Shown one piece after another: positions 46,283 to 57,822 of a DNA stretch of 64,000 nt. Made by a program: the position numbers and the translations under genes. This DNA comes from Isoetes taiwanensis (lineage: Eukaryota; Streptophyta; Lycopodiopsida; Isoetales; Isoetaceae). The notes beneath the pieces were generated by a model. That model had not been told where the DNA came from and searched no databases. It saw only the letters and a list, made by a program, of their open reading frames with translations. Numbering within the stretch: position 1 is the first letter of the stretch; each line of letters starts with the position of its first letter. The stretch lies in the NCBI GenBank assembly GCA_021234155.1, contig JAJEKV010000049.1:4895001-4959000 (forward strand), in the 5' to 3' direction.

Positions 46283-46491
46283 TACTTGTTGCAGCAGACT
46301 ACTTACCACAAAACTAATACTAGACTAGATTACTACTACAAATTGAACATGACAGCATAATACTAAACTATTGCAACTAGCCTATACTACCACAATAAAT
46401 ACCTTACATAAACTTAACATGCACATTCTTATTTACCTAGCATGACAACCTAAGGACTCGGCCTTTTAACCTATCTTACCAATCCAGCCGT

Positions 46492-47548
46492 TTAAGGCCA
46501 ATATTTTTTCAAGTGCAAGGCGTTAGGTGGATTGGGCAGTTCTACCATATCCATAGTTTGCAACGTATATGAATGTGTTCCCGCAACTCCTGTCACAATA
46601 AATGGACCTTCCCAAAGCTGATCGAATTTGGAAGCTATTTTCTCTTTTCTGACGTTCCATTTTAAAACCAAATCCCCAGGTGCAAAGTTACCTTGAAATC
46701 TCTGCTTCCGTGCTTGGACTGCCACATCCTTAGCCTTTTTATGCCAATTCACCTGCTCGGCATGCAATCTATCCTCTTCTAACTTAAGGAGCTGAATCAA
46801 TCTATCTTCTAGAGCTTCCTTTTGGGGAACTTCAAGTGTACAAGCTACCTTAAGAGTAGGAATAATCATGTCTATGGGCAGTATGGCTTCTATTCCATAT
46901 ACTAACTCATAGGGCGTAAAACTTGTAGCTGCTTTAACAGTGGTTCTGTATGCCCAAAGGGCATTAGATAACATTAAATGCCAGTTCCTTTTAGATGCAT
47001 CAATCGTCTTTTGAAGGATAGATTTAAGTACCTTATTAGTAGACTCTGCTTGCCCGTTACCATGAGGGTAATACGCACTACTTTTAACATGTTTAAGCTT
47101 TAACCTGGAAGTAAGCTCACGAATGGTATCGTTTATGAATGAAGACCCACGATCTGTGAGCAGCTTCTTTGGTACACCATATCTGGCAAAGATATTTACG
47201 TATAAATAAACCTTTGTTGTGTTAGCATTAGCATTCTGAAGTTGCACGGCTTACGCCCATTTTGTAAAAGGTCGTTAGCTATCAACACAAATTCATCTTT
47301 GATTGGATGAAGGTGGATTTATGGGCCCAAATGAAATCCAGACCCCAAGTTTCAAAAGGAGCTGGAGATAATATTGGAACTAAAGGCGAAGCTAGCAACT
47401 TCTTCTTCCCGAATACCTGACATTGGTGACACCTTTTGATGTATTCGTGACAATCTACAAATATAGAAGGCCAATAGTACCCTGCCCTCAGTATCTTTTT
47501 GGCGATGGCGTCCTGTTTAAATGTCCCCCGCAAGCACCTGCATGACAT
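46492..47548 (-). pseudogene. Integrase of the LTR element, one frame break
   Basis: Integrase inserts the cDNA into the genome. 47282-47548 carries the HHCC zinc finger (H..., CHQCQVFGKKKLL) and the first catalytic Asp (TWGLDFIW). A break lies at about 47250-47280. 46492-47247 is open for 251 codons with the second Asp (KLLTDRGSSFIND), the Glu block (NGQAESTNKVLKS), and a C-terminal domain (GDLVLKWNVRKE; KFDQLWEGPFIVTGV; ALHLKKYWP, stop). The catalytic triad is intact. There is no chromodomain, as in non-chromovirus (Tat/Athila-side) elements. Confidence 0.88.
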
Positions 47549-47754
47549 TCATTAAGCACAACAAGTTGCTCACCTTCATCTATACACCCTTAATCCTGCA
47601 AAGAAATTCGCCAACCATCACGTAATTAAGTGAATCCATCTTGAATTTTTTTGCTGCTGCCGCAGACATCTCCGTTGGAAGGGATTGTGTGACTAGATAG
47701 TCCTTAATGGAGGCCATCCAAGAATTGCTTGCCTCAATAAAAAATTGTTTCACC

Positions 47755-49160
47755 TCAAGACATGGCGTTATCGTACTTCCTCATCGGAAATCGATCCTCT
47801 AATTCCTCATGATCAAAGAAGGCATGAGGTAAGTAAGAACTAGGGTCTGTAACCCTAATCAAGGTTTGAATTTTCATGTCATATTCCTGTAGTTTAACAG
47901 CCCACTTATGCCACTTAACTTTCTTCACATCCTTACCAAAAAGCAAGGGCAGCGGGTTATGTTTCATATGCACCACTATTTCATGGCCATGCAACAGGTA
48001 ACCATGCTTATCTATTAGAAACACCAAGGCTGCAGCATATTTTTCTAACTTAAGGTACCTTTCCTCTGGCTCTGACCATTGCTTGCCCGTATAGCCAATA
48101 ATTCTTCGTTCTTGGGTAATGGCAATTCCTACGGCTATCTTCGTTACAGTAACATACACATCAAAAGTTACTCCTTCTTTTGGGCCAATCAAATTATGGG
48201 GTTGACTCAGGATACTTATCACCTGCTCAAATGCTTTTTGACACTCAGAAGTCCAATCGATCAACATATTCTTGCTCTGCCTTTTAGATATAGACCCTAC
48301 TCGTGTCAACTTCACAATGGGGCCCATGAAATGAGAGTAATTAAAAACATAGATTCGGAGGAAACTTAACATCCCCATCAACTTCTTGACTTCTCTCAAA
48401 TTTTTTGGAGATGGCAGCTGCTTCAATGTACTGACTTTATCTTCAGAAACCTGTAGGCCTGCTGCAGAAATAGTATGCCCCAATAATTCCCCTTTTTGCA
48501 CCATAAAAATACATTTTCTTGGATTTAAACACACCCACGATTGCTGTACGGTTTACAAAGCTTGCTTATTAACTCCAAATGCTCTTTTTGCTAGAAGCTA
48601 GGCAAAAATCATCCAGAAAAACTTTGAAGGAGTTAGAAGGCATAACCTTAAATGCCTTGTCATAGCTCTTTGAAAGGTAGAGGGTGCGTTCGTAAGACCA
48701 AAGGGCATTCTTCTCATAGCGAATGTGCCCCATGGAGTAATGAAGGCAGTTTTGTCTTGATCTCCTTCCTTGATTGCGACCTGATTGAATCCAGAAAAGC
48801 CATCTAGAAAGGAATAGAATTCTTTACCGCGGTTTTGCATATAAAACATCTTGAATAAAAAGCGGAGGAAAAAAATCCCTTAAGGTTGCCTTATTCAATT
48901 CCTGATAATCAATGCAGATTCTTAACGAGCCATTTTTCTTATGTATAGGCACTATGCACAAAACCCAAGATGGGTTTCTACATTCGAATATCAGCCCGGC
49001 ACTTAACATTTTCGTATTTCCTTCTCAATAAGCTCCAATAATCTTTGGATTGATATCGCCTAAGCTTTTTCTTTGAACAGGTCGAACTCCGGCTTAAGCT
49101 TTATTTCCAATTCACATACCTCTTTTGGAATACCCTTTAATTCATCATAATTCCACATAA
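47755..49160 (-). pseudogene. RT and Ty3 RNase H of the LTR element
   Basis: The reverse transcriptase spans about 48300-49160 in three open pieces: MLSAGLIFECRNPSWVL and RICIDYQELNKATLRDF (48824-49009), SFLDGFSGFNQVAIKEG and MRRMPFGLTNAPSTFQRAM (48598-48849), then the catalytic VFLDDF encoded at 48605-48622 in a shifted frame. The piece 47755-48534 holds the thumb (LREVKKLMGMLSFLRIYVFN) and the connected RNase H (FDVYVTVTKIAVGIAITQ; ERYLKLEKYAAALVFLI). In that RNase H the first Asp sits in a changed context (FDVYVTVT rather than LDAS), so its activity is doubtful. Confidence 0.88.
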
Positions 49161-49760
49161 ATATTTCATTCATTTCACGAAACAAATCTTGCAAATATTG
49201 AAGTTCTTCTTCTACAAGCTGTATCCCAACAGATATCGCTCGATTCTCTCCTCCTTTGACAATCTCAAGTTTCTGTACTTCTTTTTCTCGCGATACATCC
49301 ACTATTAAAATTGGATGTAGCTGCTGCAACCATTTATCATCTACATCCTCTTCCCTAAGTGCCCCTTCGCTCAAATGCTCTAACAATGCTTTTCTACACA
49401 AGGCATCAGCTTCACAATTTAGAGACCTAGCCACATGATTAATTTCCCAAACACTAAAATCCTGCAAGGCTTTAATCACCAAACCTTTGTATTTCTCCAT
49501 CTCGCCATTCTTCGTCTGATATTCCCCTAGCACTTGCCTACAAACTAATTGTGAATCTCCAAAGATTTTCAGCACACCAATTCCGGCCACTTTTGCTTCT
49601 TCAAGTCCCAACAAAAGCCTGCGGTACTGCTGGCATTCGAGGTAATTCCAGGAAATATCTTGCTTGCTTTTGCAATTATGCGCCCTTTGCCATCCTTAAT
49701 AACAGCCCCAGCAACATTTATATTCGCTTGCCTCCATCGAACCATAATGTTGCAGTACCC
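49060..49760 (-). pseudogene. Archaeal-type RNase H domain, upstream of RT
   Basis: An RVT_3-type (archaeal-like) RNase H. The first Asp is in TATLWFDGG (codon about 49736-49738), followed by VAGAVIKDGKGRIIAKASK. A QQYRRLLLGLEEAKVAGIG helix follows (the usual Glu of AEY is Gln here), then LKIFGDSQLVCRQVLGEY (second Asp), then INHVARSLNCEADAL (last Asp). The rest of the 184-codon ORF is a linker (HLSEGALREEDVDDKW) into the RT N-terminus. A frameshift separates the first strand (49700-49760) from the rest. In Tat-lineage Ty3 elements, which carry such a second RNase H, I know it downstream of the RT and RNase H, whereas here it lies between protease and RT. Confidence 0.82.
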
Positions 49761-50400
49761 TTGTCCATGTGATGTTCCAAAGGCACGTCGTCATCTCTTA
49801 TCCCTACGATAGTATAAATGCCACAAGCTTTGGATTCAAGATAATCATCCGATTCAGCTAAAAAGGCCTCCCTAGAAGCTTCACTTGCATCTCCTTCCCT
49901 ATTATAAACTGTTACTGTTCTAGTTCCATCAGAAATTGTGCAAGTACCCTTAGACCATATAGGCCTAGCATGTACCGTCTTCAGCCAAACCCTTCCAAGT
50001 AACAAATCATATATATCGCATCCTTTCACGGATGTCCAAAAGTCACTACTATAAAAGTCGGTAGCTCTTTGTGATACCATGAACATTAATAGGCACTTTG
50101 GTAACCATACCTATAGGACTTATTTTCCCATTAGCAAAGGTCTTCAAAACTACCGGGGTGTGCTTATCTATATGGAATCCCAACTGCTGCATTACATGAT
50201 AAGGCATGACATTCATGCCTGACCCTCCATCCAATATAACGTTTGTCAAAAATTTGTCTCCTATGCTGCCTCGCAAAACGAAAATACCGGGATCCGCATT
50301 TACTTGTGGAATTATTAGATTGCTGGAGGTATCTTGACACTTATCCTCTTGATCAAACATCTTAAGTAATTGCTCCCTGTAGGTAGGGGCGATTTTTAGC
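49718..50400 (-). pseudogene. Protease (retropepsin) region of the LTR element
   Basis: The aspartic protease that processes the polyprotein. The active site reads NVILDGGSGMNVMP (about 50225-50260; D-G-G-S instead of D-S/T-G), followed by a flap-like TFANGKISPIG and, after a one-base shift near 50049-50086, the C-terminal CDIYDLLLGRVWLKT. Retropepsins act as dimers. The frame then runs on to the aRNH at 49718-49780. Confidence 0.75.
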
Positions 50401-51698
50401 AAGGTATAAATATCTAGACTCAGCCTTGAAGATTTAAGCAAAGCTTGCAATTCATTTGAGCTACTGCCCATCCCTTTAGGACTCGTTGTTGCCATAGCTG
50501 CATCATGTCGCTCTGCTGGAGCACTAACATGTGAACCATGTTGCTGCTGATAACGAGTTTGAACAGCTAAAATCCATGCTTCCTCTCCCTCTTGCAATTC
50601 TAGATAGCACATTGAAGTATTACCTCCTGATGAGTCTGGTTTCTTACTTGCCCTTGATGCTTCTTGCTGCTTCATCATGTATTCCTTCACACTGCATCGA
50701 AGCTCTGTGTGGCCAACCTCCTTGCAAAAAAGGCATATGGGACACTCCTTTCCAAAATGTCCCCTCTTCATACACCTTGGACATGGCCTACCATAACAGT
50801 TGTCTTCGTTATGACCATATTTTTTGCAAAAATTACATACACTTACTTGTGTAGCCTGCTGTTGAATCTTCATAACTTCAGCTAGTTTGTTTGGATACTT
50901 CCAACAAGGTCTGCATACCAGATTCCAGCCTATCCGTGGCTTTTGATACTTCAATTCGTATTTCATCTTCAAACCTAACCTTCTTTTCCTTTTGTATTGT
51001 GTAACAAGGTTGCTCCTGCTCCCAATCTGGATAGAAGTGTCCTGCAGTCCCATGCTCCTCTTCCGGTAGAGATTGTTGAAGCTTAGAAATTTCTATTGCT
51101 TTGGAGAATGCCTTCTGTATGAAATCCAAAACCCCAGTATTTTGCAATTTGCACATCTTCCTATATATTTTGAATAATGGCTTAAGACCCAGTACAAAGA
51201 ATTCTACAATGTGGGTGGTAGGAGTCTCAACACCTTTTTTTAACATCTCAATATGTATGCATGAAATCTCGACATGGCGGGAACACTCTCCCCTTTTTTT
51301 AAACGAAGGTTCTCAATTCTTGTGCCAACCCACCACAGGTACTCTCCACTCCAAATCGGCTCTACAAAGTTCTGACTCCATGTATCCCATAGATGTGGTG
51401 TACAAGCGGCACGATATTGAAACCAAGTTCTAGCTTCTCCTCTCATGCATGCTCCAAAGACTGTCACTTTATCGCCTTTCTTCCGTCCATAGTCTATGTA
51501 ATATTCCTCAAATTGCTGCAAGTATTTCAAAGGATTGGAAGTGCCATCAAAGTACGGTGGAGTTACTGGCAGTACAACCTCTATCTGATATGGACTATTA
51601 GGAGGAGGTGATACTCCCAATAAGGATGCTTGGCGGTACGCCATCCGAGTCATAGTGGGAGCAGGAGGCATTGGGATAGGTGTTGACGGAGTTGCCAT
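50401..51698 (-). pseudogene. GAG of the LTR element with triple zinc knuckle
   Basis: The start is the ATG at 51698 (MATPSTPIPMPPAPTMTRMA). The capsid part has NPLKYLQQFEEYYIDYGRKK and GEARTWFQYRAACTPH. The frame shifts near 51243 and again near 50880. The nucleocapsid (about 50670-50850) has consecutive CCHC-type knuckles: CNFCKKYGHNEDNC, CPRCMKRGHFGKEC, CLFCKEVGHTELRC. GAG packages the RNA. Three knuckles are more than the one or two usual in plant Ty3 elements. Confidence 0.85.
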
Positions 51699-51780
51699 AT
51701 CTCCCGGTTCTCGGACTTTTTGGGAGGCATTACTAACTTCTTCTTTTCCACCGATTAAGATGCACCAGGCAGTTTAGAGT

Positions 51781-51798
51781 ATCCCGGTAGGACCTCCA
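51781..51798 (-). other. Primer-binding site, tRNA-Gln type
   Basis: Four bases from the 5' LTR the minus strand reads TGGAGGTCCTACCGGGAT. Its complement ends ...GGTAGGACCTCCA, which fits the acceptor and T-arm end of plant tRNA-Gln (from memory, unverified). Confidence 0.65.
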
Positions 51799-51802
51799 AA
51801 TC

Positions 51803-52883
51803 TGTTGACCCTCCCTGGCTAAAGGGTCAACAGGGGCAAGTTAAGGACCTCCAAATTCTGTAAGGGGAATTACTCCTTGAATACTCTGTTATGGATAATC
51901 AACACTAAAAGAAAATACTTGTACTTAAGGCATAAAACGTTTCATCACAAGTGCCATTAGATTAAGTACACAATCAATTTTCTTATATTCAAAGATGAGG
52001 CAGATTACATCATATGATATGAAGGAGACATCTGAATACAAAGTTAAGACTCCCGGCCAAGAAGAACGTCACGCAACTTTGGAAGGCAACTTCTCCTTGG
52101 GACTCAATATTGTAATCCCCAACCAAGAAATGTACCACAATGCTGCTATGCAAACTCTATAGTTGAACACCTATTTGAGATCCCAGCCACAATGCTAACA
52201 AGTGTACTGCAACCTATTCCTTTGAGCACAAGGTTGAAAAATCCCCAATCCAATAACAAATACTGCCTACTTATTCTTTAGACCATCCTTCAAACCTCGT
52301 CATGTCTGATCTGCCCCAAACAAACTGAAATTACAGACCAAAGTAACCTCTTTTCTGCCTGCATATCTGCCATCAACATGCCTTCACAAACGAAATTTTA
52401 TTCTATGTTTATGAACCTGTTGGAATAATAAAAGGAAAGTTGTTCAATCTGCTCCAAATAAGACTGTAAATTTATCCTGAGATAAGTCTTGATTCTGCAT
52501 GCATCCCTGCCATAAATTTACCTCTACGAATGAAATGGATTCTCTGTTATAGAATACTGAACCTGTTATGATAACCAAAGGAAAGTTGTATGATCTGCTC
52601 TTGAAGAAGCCGACCCCTCTTACTTCCCATTTTTTCCTTCTTCTAGCTTGTCGTTGCCTCACCGTCGCCCCAAATTGCGCTCTTCTTCCTCACCGTTTTC
52701 CAGTTATCTCCCCTATTATGGTGGGATATTTGGCACGGGTAAAAGAACAGGGAATCGGCAGAATAGGGCCCTAAATCAGAGGCAAACATGACGGATTTCC
52801 AGGGAGGGATGCGGTGAAGGCAAGTTTTCTTTTTTCAGAGCTAGGGTTTTTTTTCAAGATTTCGAGCTCGCCAAGGTAACGAA

Positions 52884-52925
<42 letters not shown>

Positions 52926-53381
52926 TTGACACTTTGAGATTTTTTTTATTTTTTCTCTTTTGCCCTTTTTGCTTATCAAAGATAAGGAGCGGCTATTAGA
53001 CCCAGATCTTGTGGAGGAAGATGATGGGAATTCAATGGTCATTTCTCTGCTTCCTCTACATAAGCAATTAGCAGGTTTGGAATGTCGACTCTGACGCAAT
53101 TTTTGGGAAAGTAACAAGACAAATAATGAGACAAGAATAGGAGAGGCAGTTTATATGTGTGAGACAATTTGGAGGCTGAAGGGTAAGGCACAATATCCCA
53201 GCATAATAAGAGAAATAAAAAAAAAACAATGCGATCTTCTGCACTCACCTTTTGCACATCAAATCTTGCATGACCACTACTTGCACAGGAATATCTTCGC
53301 ACATGTCCATCTTCCAACAACCCATAGTGTATATATCTTCGCAATTATTGCTTACTGTTGGCAATGTTGCCAAAGGCAACA
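51803..53381 (-). repeat. 5' LTR (1579 bp)
   Basis: Same sequence as 43571-45138. Main differences: one uninterrupted poly-T tract (about 52887-52922) where the left LTR has C-interrupted T runs, and swaps such as gatcttctgcactc (here) against gatcttacgtgactc, and ttgcacagg against ttgccgcgggg. It should contain the promoter for the element's RNA. Confidence 0.93.
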
Positions 53382-53588
53382 ATTCACAAGAGTGCAAGGC
53401 TTATGCATGCACGACTTTTTGTAAAAAAAGGCTTCCAATATAATATAATAGGCTATGTATGGTATCTTTCTGTAAGAACCAGACTCACAAGAGTGCAAGG
53501 CTTATGCATGCACGACTTTTTGTAAAAACAGGCTTCCAATATAATATAATAGACTATGTATGGTATTTTTCTGTAAAAACCAGATTCA
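53382..53588. repeat. Minisatellite copies 2 and 3 (about 104-bp unit)
   Basis: Two tandem copies of cacaagagtgcaaggcttat...tgtaaaaac.aggcttccaat...ctatgtatggtat.tttctgtaa.aaccaga, followed by a partial copy to about 53640. Continues the copy at 43465-43570. Confidence 0.9.
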
Positions 53589-54640
53589 CAATGTATGGTA
53601 TCATTCTGTGTAAACTTCAGGATTCACAAGCTCATATTTATCTATCAAATTTGGTACGAGATCATAAAAGGCTCACAAATGCTCATAAAAAGCTCATAAA
53701 AGGCGCAACTTTCCCTCAAGTTCTAAGCTTCAAATTCTTTCAAATTCTTTCCACTATGAGGAACACGTTTAAATTGAAGGTGGAGCAAGAAAATTAAATG
53801 GATGGGGATCAAGGACCTATCTATAATTAAGAGATCAAGGAAACAATCTCAATAACTAGAAAACAAATTTATTATCTGCAATTGCGTTCTAATTCTTCTT
53901 TAATTTCTCCCAGGCAATTTTGGGTTAATGTTTGACAATAATCTGTGTGTCTGGCCAGTCACATAAGACTCGAAGACATCAATGGCTTCAAAATTTTTAA
54001 ACCCAATACAATTAACGTGCCAAGCACTAAACCTGCACATCCAAACACACTAAGCACTAAGCTTGAAATTAACAGGGCACTAAGCCCTGTTAATCAACGT
54101 GCCAAGCACTGAACCTGCACACTAAGCACTAAGCTTCAAATTCTTTCAAATTCTTTCCAATTGAGAAAAGAAAAGTATTGCTGTTTTTTGTGATTCTCTG
54201 CATATAGTTGGAAGAGACCTCATTGAAAATAGTAGTGATTCTCTGAAAATCCAGAGGCATAATAGTTGAAAGCAGTTCAAGCTCAATACAAAACGTTTAC
54301 TACAGACCTCTGCTCATATATTACAGAGGTTTTATAGACCTCTGCTCATATATTACAGACCTCTACTAGTTACATATATATTACAGACCTCTATATATCA
54401 TATATTACAAGAACTTTATACTTCTAATCAACAATTTCGCCCTGTTAATCAACATGCCATGCACTGAACCTACACATCCTTGCTTCTTCACTATCTCTGC
54501 AAAAATGTACCAGCGTGTTAACTCTTCTATATTTTTGCAAATATACTTTACTCTGCTATGTCATTACACTTTACACATGCAACTAAAGTAAATTCAAACT
54601 CAAACTAACAAGTGCTTACCCATTGAAGGTGTTGGCATGA
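53589..54640. other. Noncoding, short-repeat-rich
   Basis: No gene. Repeated phrases include cactaagcactaagctt / gccaagcactgaacctgcac (54000-54140 and 54457-54480) and a tattacagacctct unit repeated about five times (54290-54410). It is probably the 3' flank or UTR of the transposase-like gene at 54641-57273. I could not define a terminal repeat for that element. Confidence 0.5.
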
Positions 54641-57273
54641 TCAGAATAATGGAAGAGAGTATTTGCTTCCAATCCTTCGTCGTTTCCTTCTCCATTCTAT
54701 CATACTGTTGTTAGCTTCAGAATTTCTCCAAGCTCTTTGTCTTCGTTTCTTCATAGCTTCTGCAAGTGCATTATGAACTATTGGAGATGCACGCCTTGCC
54801 AAATTCTCCTCGTGTCTCGCAAGCACTCCTCGATAAAACAATTGTCCCATTTGCAGCAATGGATTGGATTGACGAGAATCATAGCCTCCACCACGCTGAG
54901 TTTTCCGATTGAAAGCCATCTTAGCCTGCTTGTGCGACTTTTCCATGCCTTGGGTGTTCCATATGGCTAAGCTTCCATATTTATCTGCAAACCAAGGTCC
55001 ATGAGCATAAATTATATGTATGTAATGCGTAACTTTGCTTTCTCCCCATGCATCAATGTATGCCTTTGTGAATGCATTAACTGTCACTCGAAAATTCTGC
55101 TTGTCCTCTGCTGTAAAATAGCTCTTTTGTAGCAGCACGTTTAGGTCGGACAAAGTATTCCATGCAATCCGTTTTCTTGTGGATGCATTGTTGGTCTTGT
55201 CTAATTCTGCATCTATCAACTTCTTACCAAAATCATATAAGCCTTTCTTATCATCACTTTGACATAAGAAACGCTTTGCCTTCTCACCTCCAATGGATAC
55301 CTTTGCTGGAATAGAACTTCTTCCATCAGCTGACCTTTTGGTGTCTACTTCTAATGTAACACATCCGCCATGTAAACCAGCAGCGGATAAAACTTTCTCA
55401 ATACGCTCGATTCCTTGTTTTCGTTCTTTCTCATCCCTAATGTTCCAAACAAATAATTCTGAATGAAAAATCATTTTTTCAACTATCCTAACTAAAGCAT
55501 GAAGTGTACAAAAATGTACCCTGTCCAATGGAATTGGTAGTATTGGCCTGAATTCTGTATCTTTTGTATGCCGAGTAGGTGGAAGACCTTGGTCACACCT
55601 CAAAGTACTTTTTGCACGACCAGTGCTTGTGTCTTTCAATGTCTCGCAGCAATATAAGCACATCTTGGTAGTCTTTGCCCCTGAGGAAGCAATTCCATAC
55701 ATGGCCTTCTCTGTTTTCAGATCGGAAGCCATATGAAAGTTAACACAAAATGACCCAAACCCTTCAACAATCAATTTCTCACCATGATTATAGCTGTCAA
55801 TTAGCGTGGGAATGTTCGTTTGATCAAACACCCACTTTAACACTTCAAAATTCTCTTTTCGAACTTGGAAAAGCCCTAACCACCACGTATGGTCTTCCGA
55901 TTGGACGGAAAACCAATCAGCCTCTCTCTTTTTCTTCTTCAACAGCTTTTGCTTTTCATAATCGGGGGAGAATGCCATGTTCATTAACGTCAATGATACT
56001 CTCTCATACTTGACTTTGTGTGTAAGCTCCATTTCATCAAGCTTCAAGCACACTTGCAGCTGCCCATCAATATCATCCTCATGTAAATTGTAAAACACCA
56101 CCATAAATTTCAAGACATTTTCAAGGTCAAACCATAAGTTATTTTTTTCATTAAGACTGATCATAATAGAATTATTAGTCTTATCATAACCTTTTCTAGA
56201 TCTAGTACTCTTACCATTTTTAGATCTAGTTGTCTTCGTACCTATTTAAGGTCCTTGCAGCTCGCTTGAGCTCGGTGGACTACAATTTATGGAGTGCATT
56301 CCTCCTAAAATTTCTCCGATCATAATGTTCCTTCTTGTTCTTACTTTATTCACATAATGTGGCCTTGGAACAATTACTTTATTGGTTCCAAATGTTTTTA
56401 ATGCATCATAAAATGGCTTGCATAGCAATCTATAAGCTGCATTGCTTATTCCAGCCGAATCACAAATACTTTGCACCTTGTCAACATCTATTGTAGAGCA
56501 TACTTCACTAATAACCATGTTAATAACAGCCTTTCTTAAGTCATTGTTTCCTGGTGCATTTAACATCGCTAAATCTCCTCCTTTGAAGCAATGCTCCTTA
56601 CAATTTTACCAACATTATCTCGTACACCATCATTGCTTTTCTTTGTCTCCAATACTTGCTTGATGGCATATATTCTCCTACGATAAGCCCCACATCGAAT
56701 ATTTAACTCATTGATTGGCTTCACCTTCCTCTTCCTTTCTCTAAGCCCAAAAGCTGTTTTTTTAATCTATCTAACCTCCTTTGTAGCATGCTTAGCATTA
56801 TTTGCTGCTGAATTCCTGTCATTCTCTGCTTGTTTGACAACAGTCTCCAGCATTCCAACATCTTGTTCCAATTGTAAAGCTCTCTTTTTCAATTGATGAA
56901 TTAACTTTTGCTTTTCTTCAATTTCCTTTTTCAAATTATAAGACTCCACTTCTTTCTGCTGCAAAGAATATGAAAGTCTATTAATGTGAATGGTCAATTC
57001 CATGTTATGGAATGCCATGCTCTCGCAGTAGCCAAGTAGCCTTGCCCGCCCTTCACACACGAATTTGACAAGCCCTGTTAAACAAGTGAAATCAGGATGC
57101 TTTCCTGTCACAGGATTTCGTGGGTACAGTTCTCCTATAGCCCAAATGTCATAATTTTTAGCTCCACTCATTCGCAAAGCATTCAAATCGATCTTCTTTC
57201 CTTGCTGCCCAGCTGTAGAAGTGCTTGCTTTTCCATATTCTGCTGAAGGAAGGATAATTCTAAGTTGAACCAT
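54641..57273 (-). pseudogene. Decayed DDE/RNase H-fold transposase-like gene, about 877 codons
   Basis: One coding frame runs from the ATG at 57273 to the stop at 54641 with only three defects: TAG near 56777, a one-base shift near 56572, and TAA near 56248. The region between the stops stays coding. Residues about 60-165 form a coiled coil (LQQKEVESYNLKKEIEEKQK). The C-terminal 507 codons carry LDEMELTHKVKYERVSLTLM, SVQSEDHTWWLGLFQVRKEN, a CLYC pair (TTKMCLYCCETLKD), HTKDTEFRP, LDRVHFCTLHALVRIVEKM, HYIHIIYAHGPWF.DKYGSL, and QGMEKSHKQAKM, ending in a basic tail (KKRRQRAW; EWRRKRRRIG). The H..YAH, Gln-Gly-hydrophobic-Glu-Lys and CxxC pattern resembles transposase-like proteins I know mainly from animals. 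I cannot name the family. It is a fragment of a DNA transposon or a domesticated relative. Confidence 0.6.
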
Positions 57274-57822
57274 GGTAAGAACAGGCCGAAAATCTTACAA
57301 TTGGGATCCATCACTGTTATATATCTGATGATGTGTGGGAAATTTGAATTCAAATCTTAGGGCTCAAAACATATTCAAAAATTCAAATTCTTGTGTGTGG
57401 GAAATGAAATTCAAACTTAGAGATCAATCCCCAAACTAGAACCGGAGGGCAAATCTAACTTACCTAAAGAATGATACCTGGAGAGAAATAACTGCATTCC
57501 TTAGATCACGAACCTTTGTATCTTGGTAGCAATAAATTCGAAGGCAGAGGGGAGCCTGAATCTGCAACACGAATGCACAATCTAAGCACACGAGCAGGAA
57601 GGGTTTCGTTCTTCGTGAGAATTTCCCGTGGATTTGCTTAAGGATTTTATGTGGCAACGTGGCAAAAATACATTGGACATATAGATATCTCCAAATTCGA
57701 ATTAATTTTGGTTGCCCCTCGAAAACACCAACTAAAAAAAAAGTAAGATGAGGTAAAAATAAAAGAAGTTAACGGTTATTATCACGGTTACTATCACGGA
57801 TCGTTGCTGTATTGAAGCCTCT
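57274..57822. other. 5' flank of the transposase-like gene
   Basis: No gene. A phrase (tgtgtgggaaat...aattcaaa...cttag) occurs twice at about 57333-57420. It may include an untranslated exon and promoter of the gene to the left. Possible element end near 57720, unproven. Confidence 0.4.

Larger units (their letters stand above)
45139..46491 (-). other. LTR element 3' noncoding region with tandem repeats
   Basis: About 1.35 kb between integrase and the 3' LTR with no gene. It holds three imperfect tandem units of about 150 bp (45475-45935) and a roughly 67-bp duplication (about 46148-46282). Tat-lineage Ty3 elements often have tandem repeats at this position. The 159-codon minus ORF at 45429-45908 is a by-product of these repeats. 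Confidence 0.75.
43571..53381 (-). mobile_element. Ty3/gypsy LTR retrotransposon, structurally complete (9.8 kb)
   Basis: A full LTR element read right to left. The LTRs are 43571-45138 and 51803-53381, start TG and end CA, and are flanked by a perfect 5-bp duplication ATTCA (43566-43570 and 53382-53386). The internal order is PBS, GAG, protease, archaeal-type RNase H, RT, Ty3 RNase H, integrase, then a 1.35 kb noncoding region with tandem repeats. The LTRs differ at few sites apart from a poly-T tract and CAG/CTG-type sites, so insertion is recent. Coding frames are broken at several places. Confidence 0.93.
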
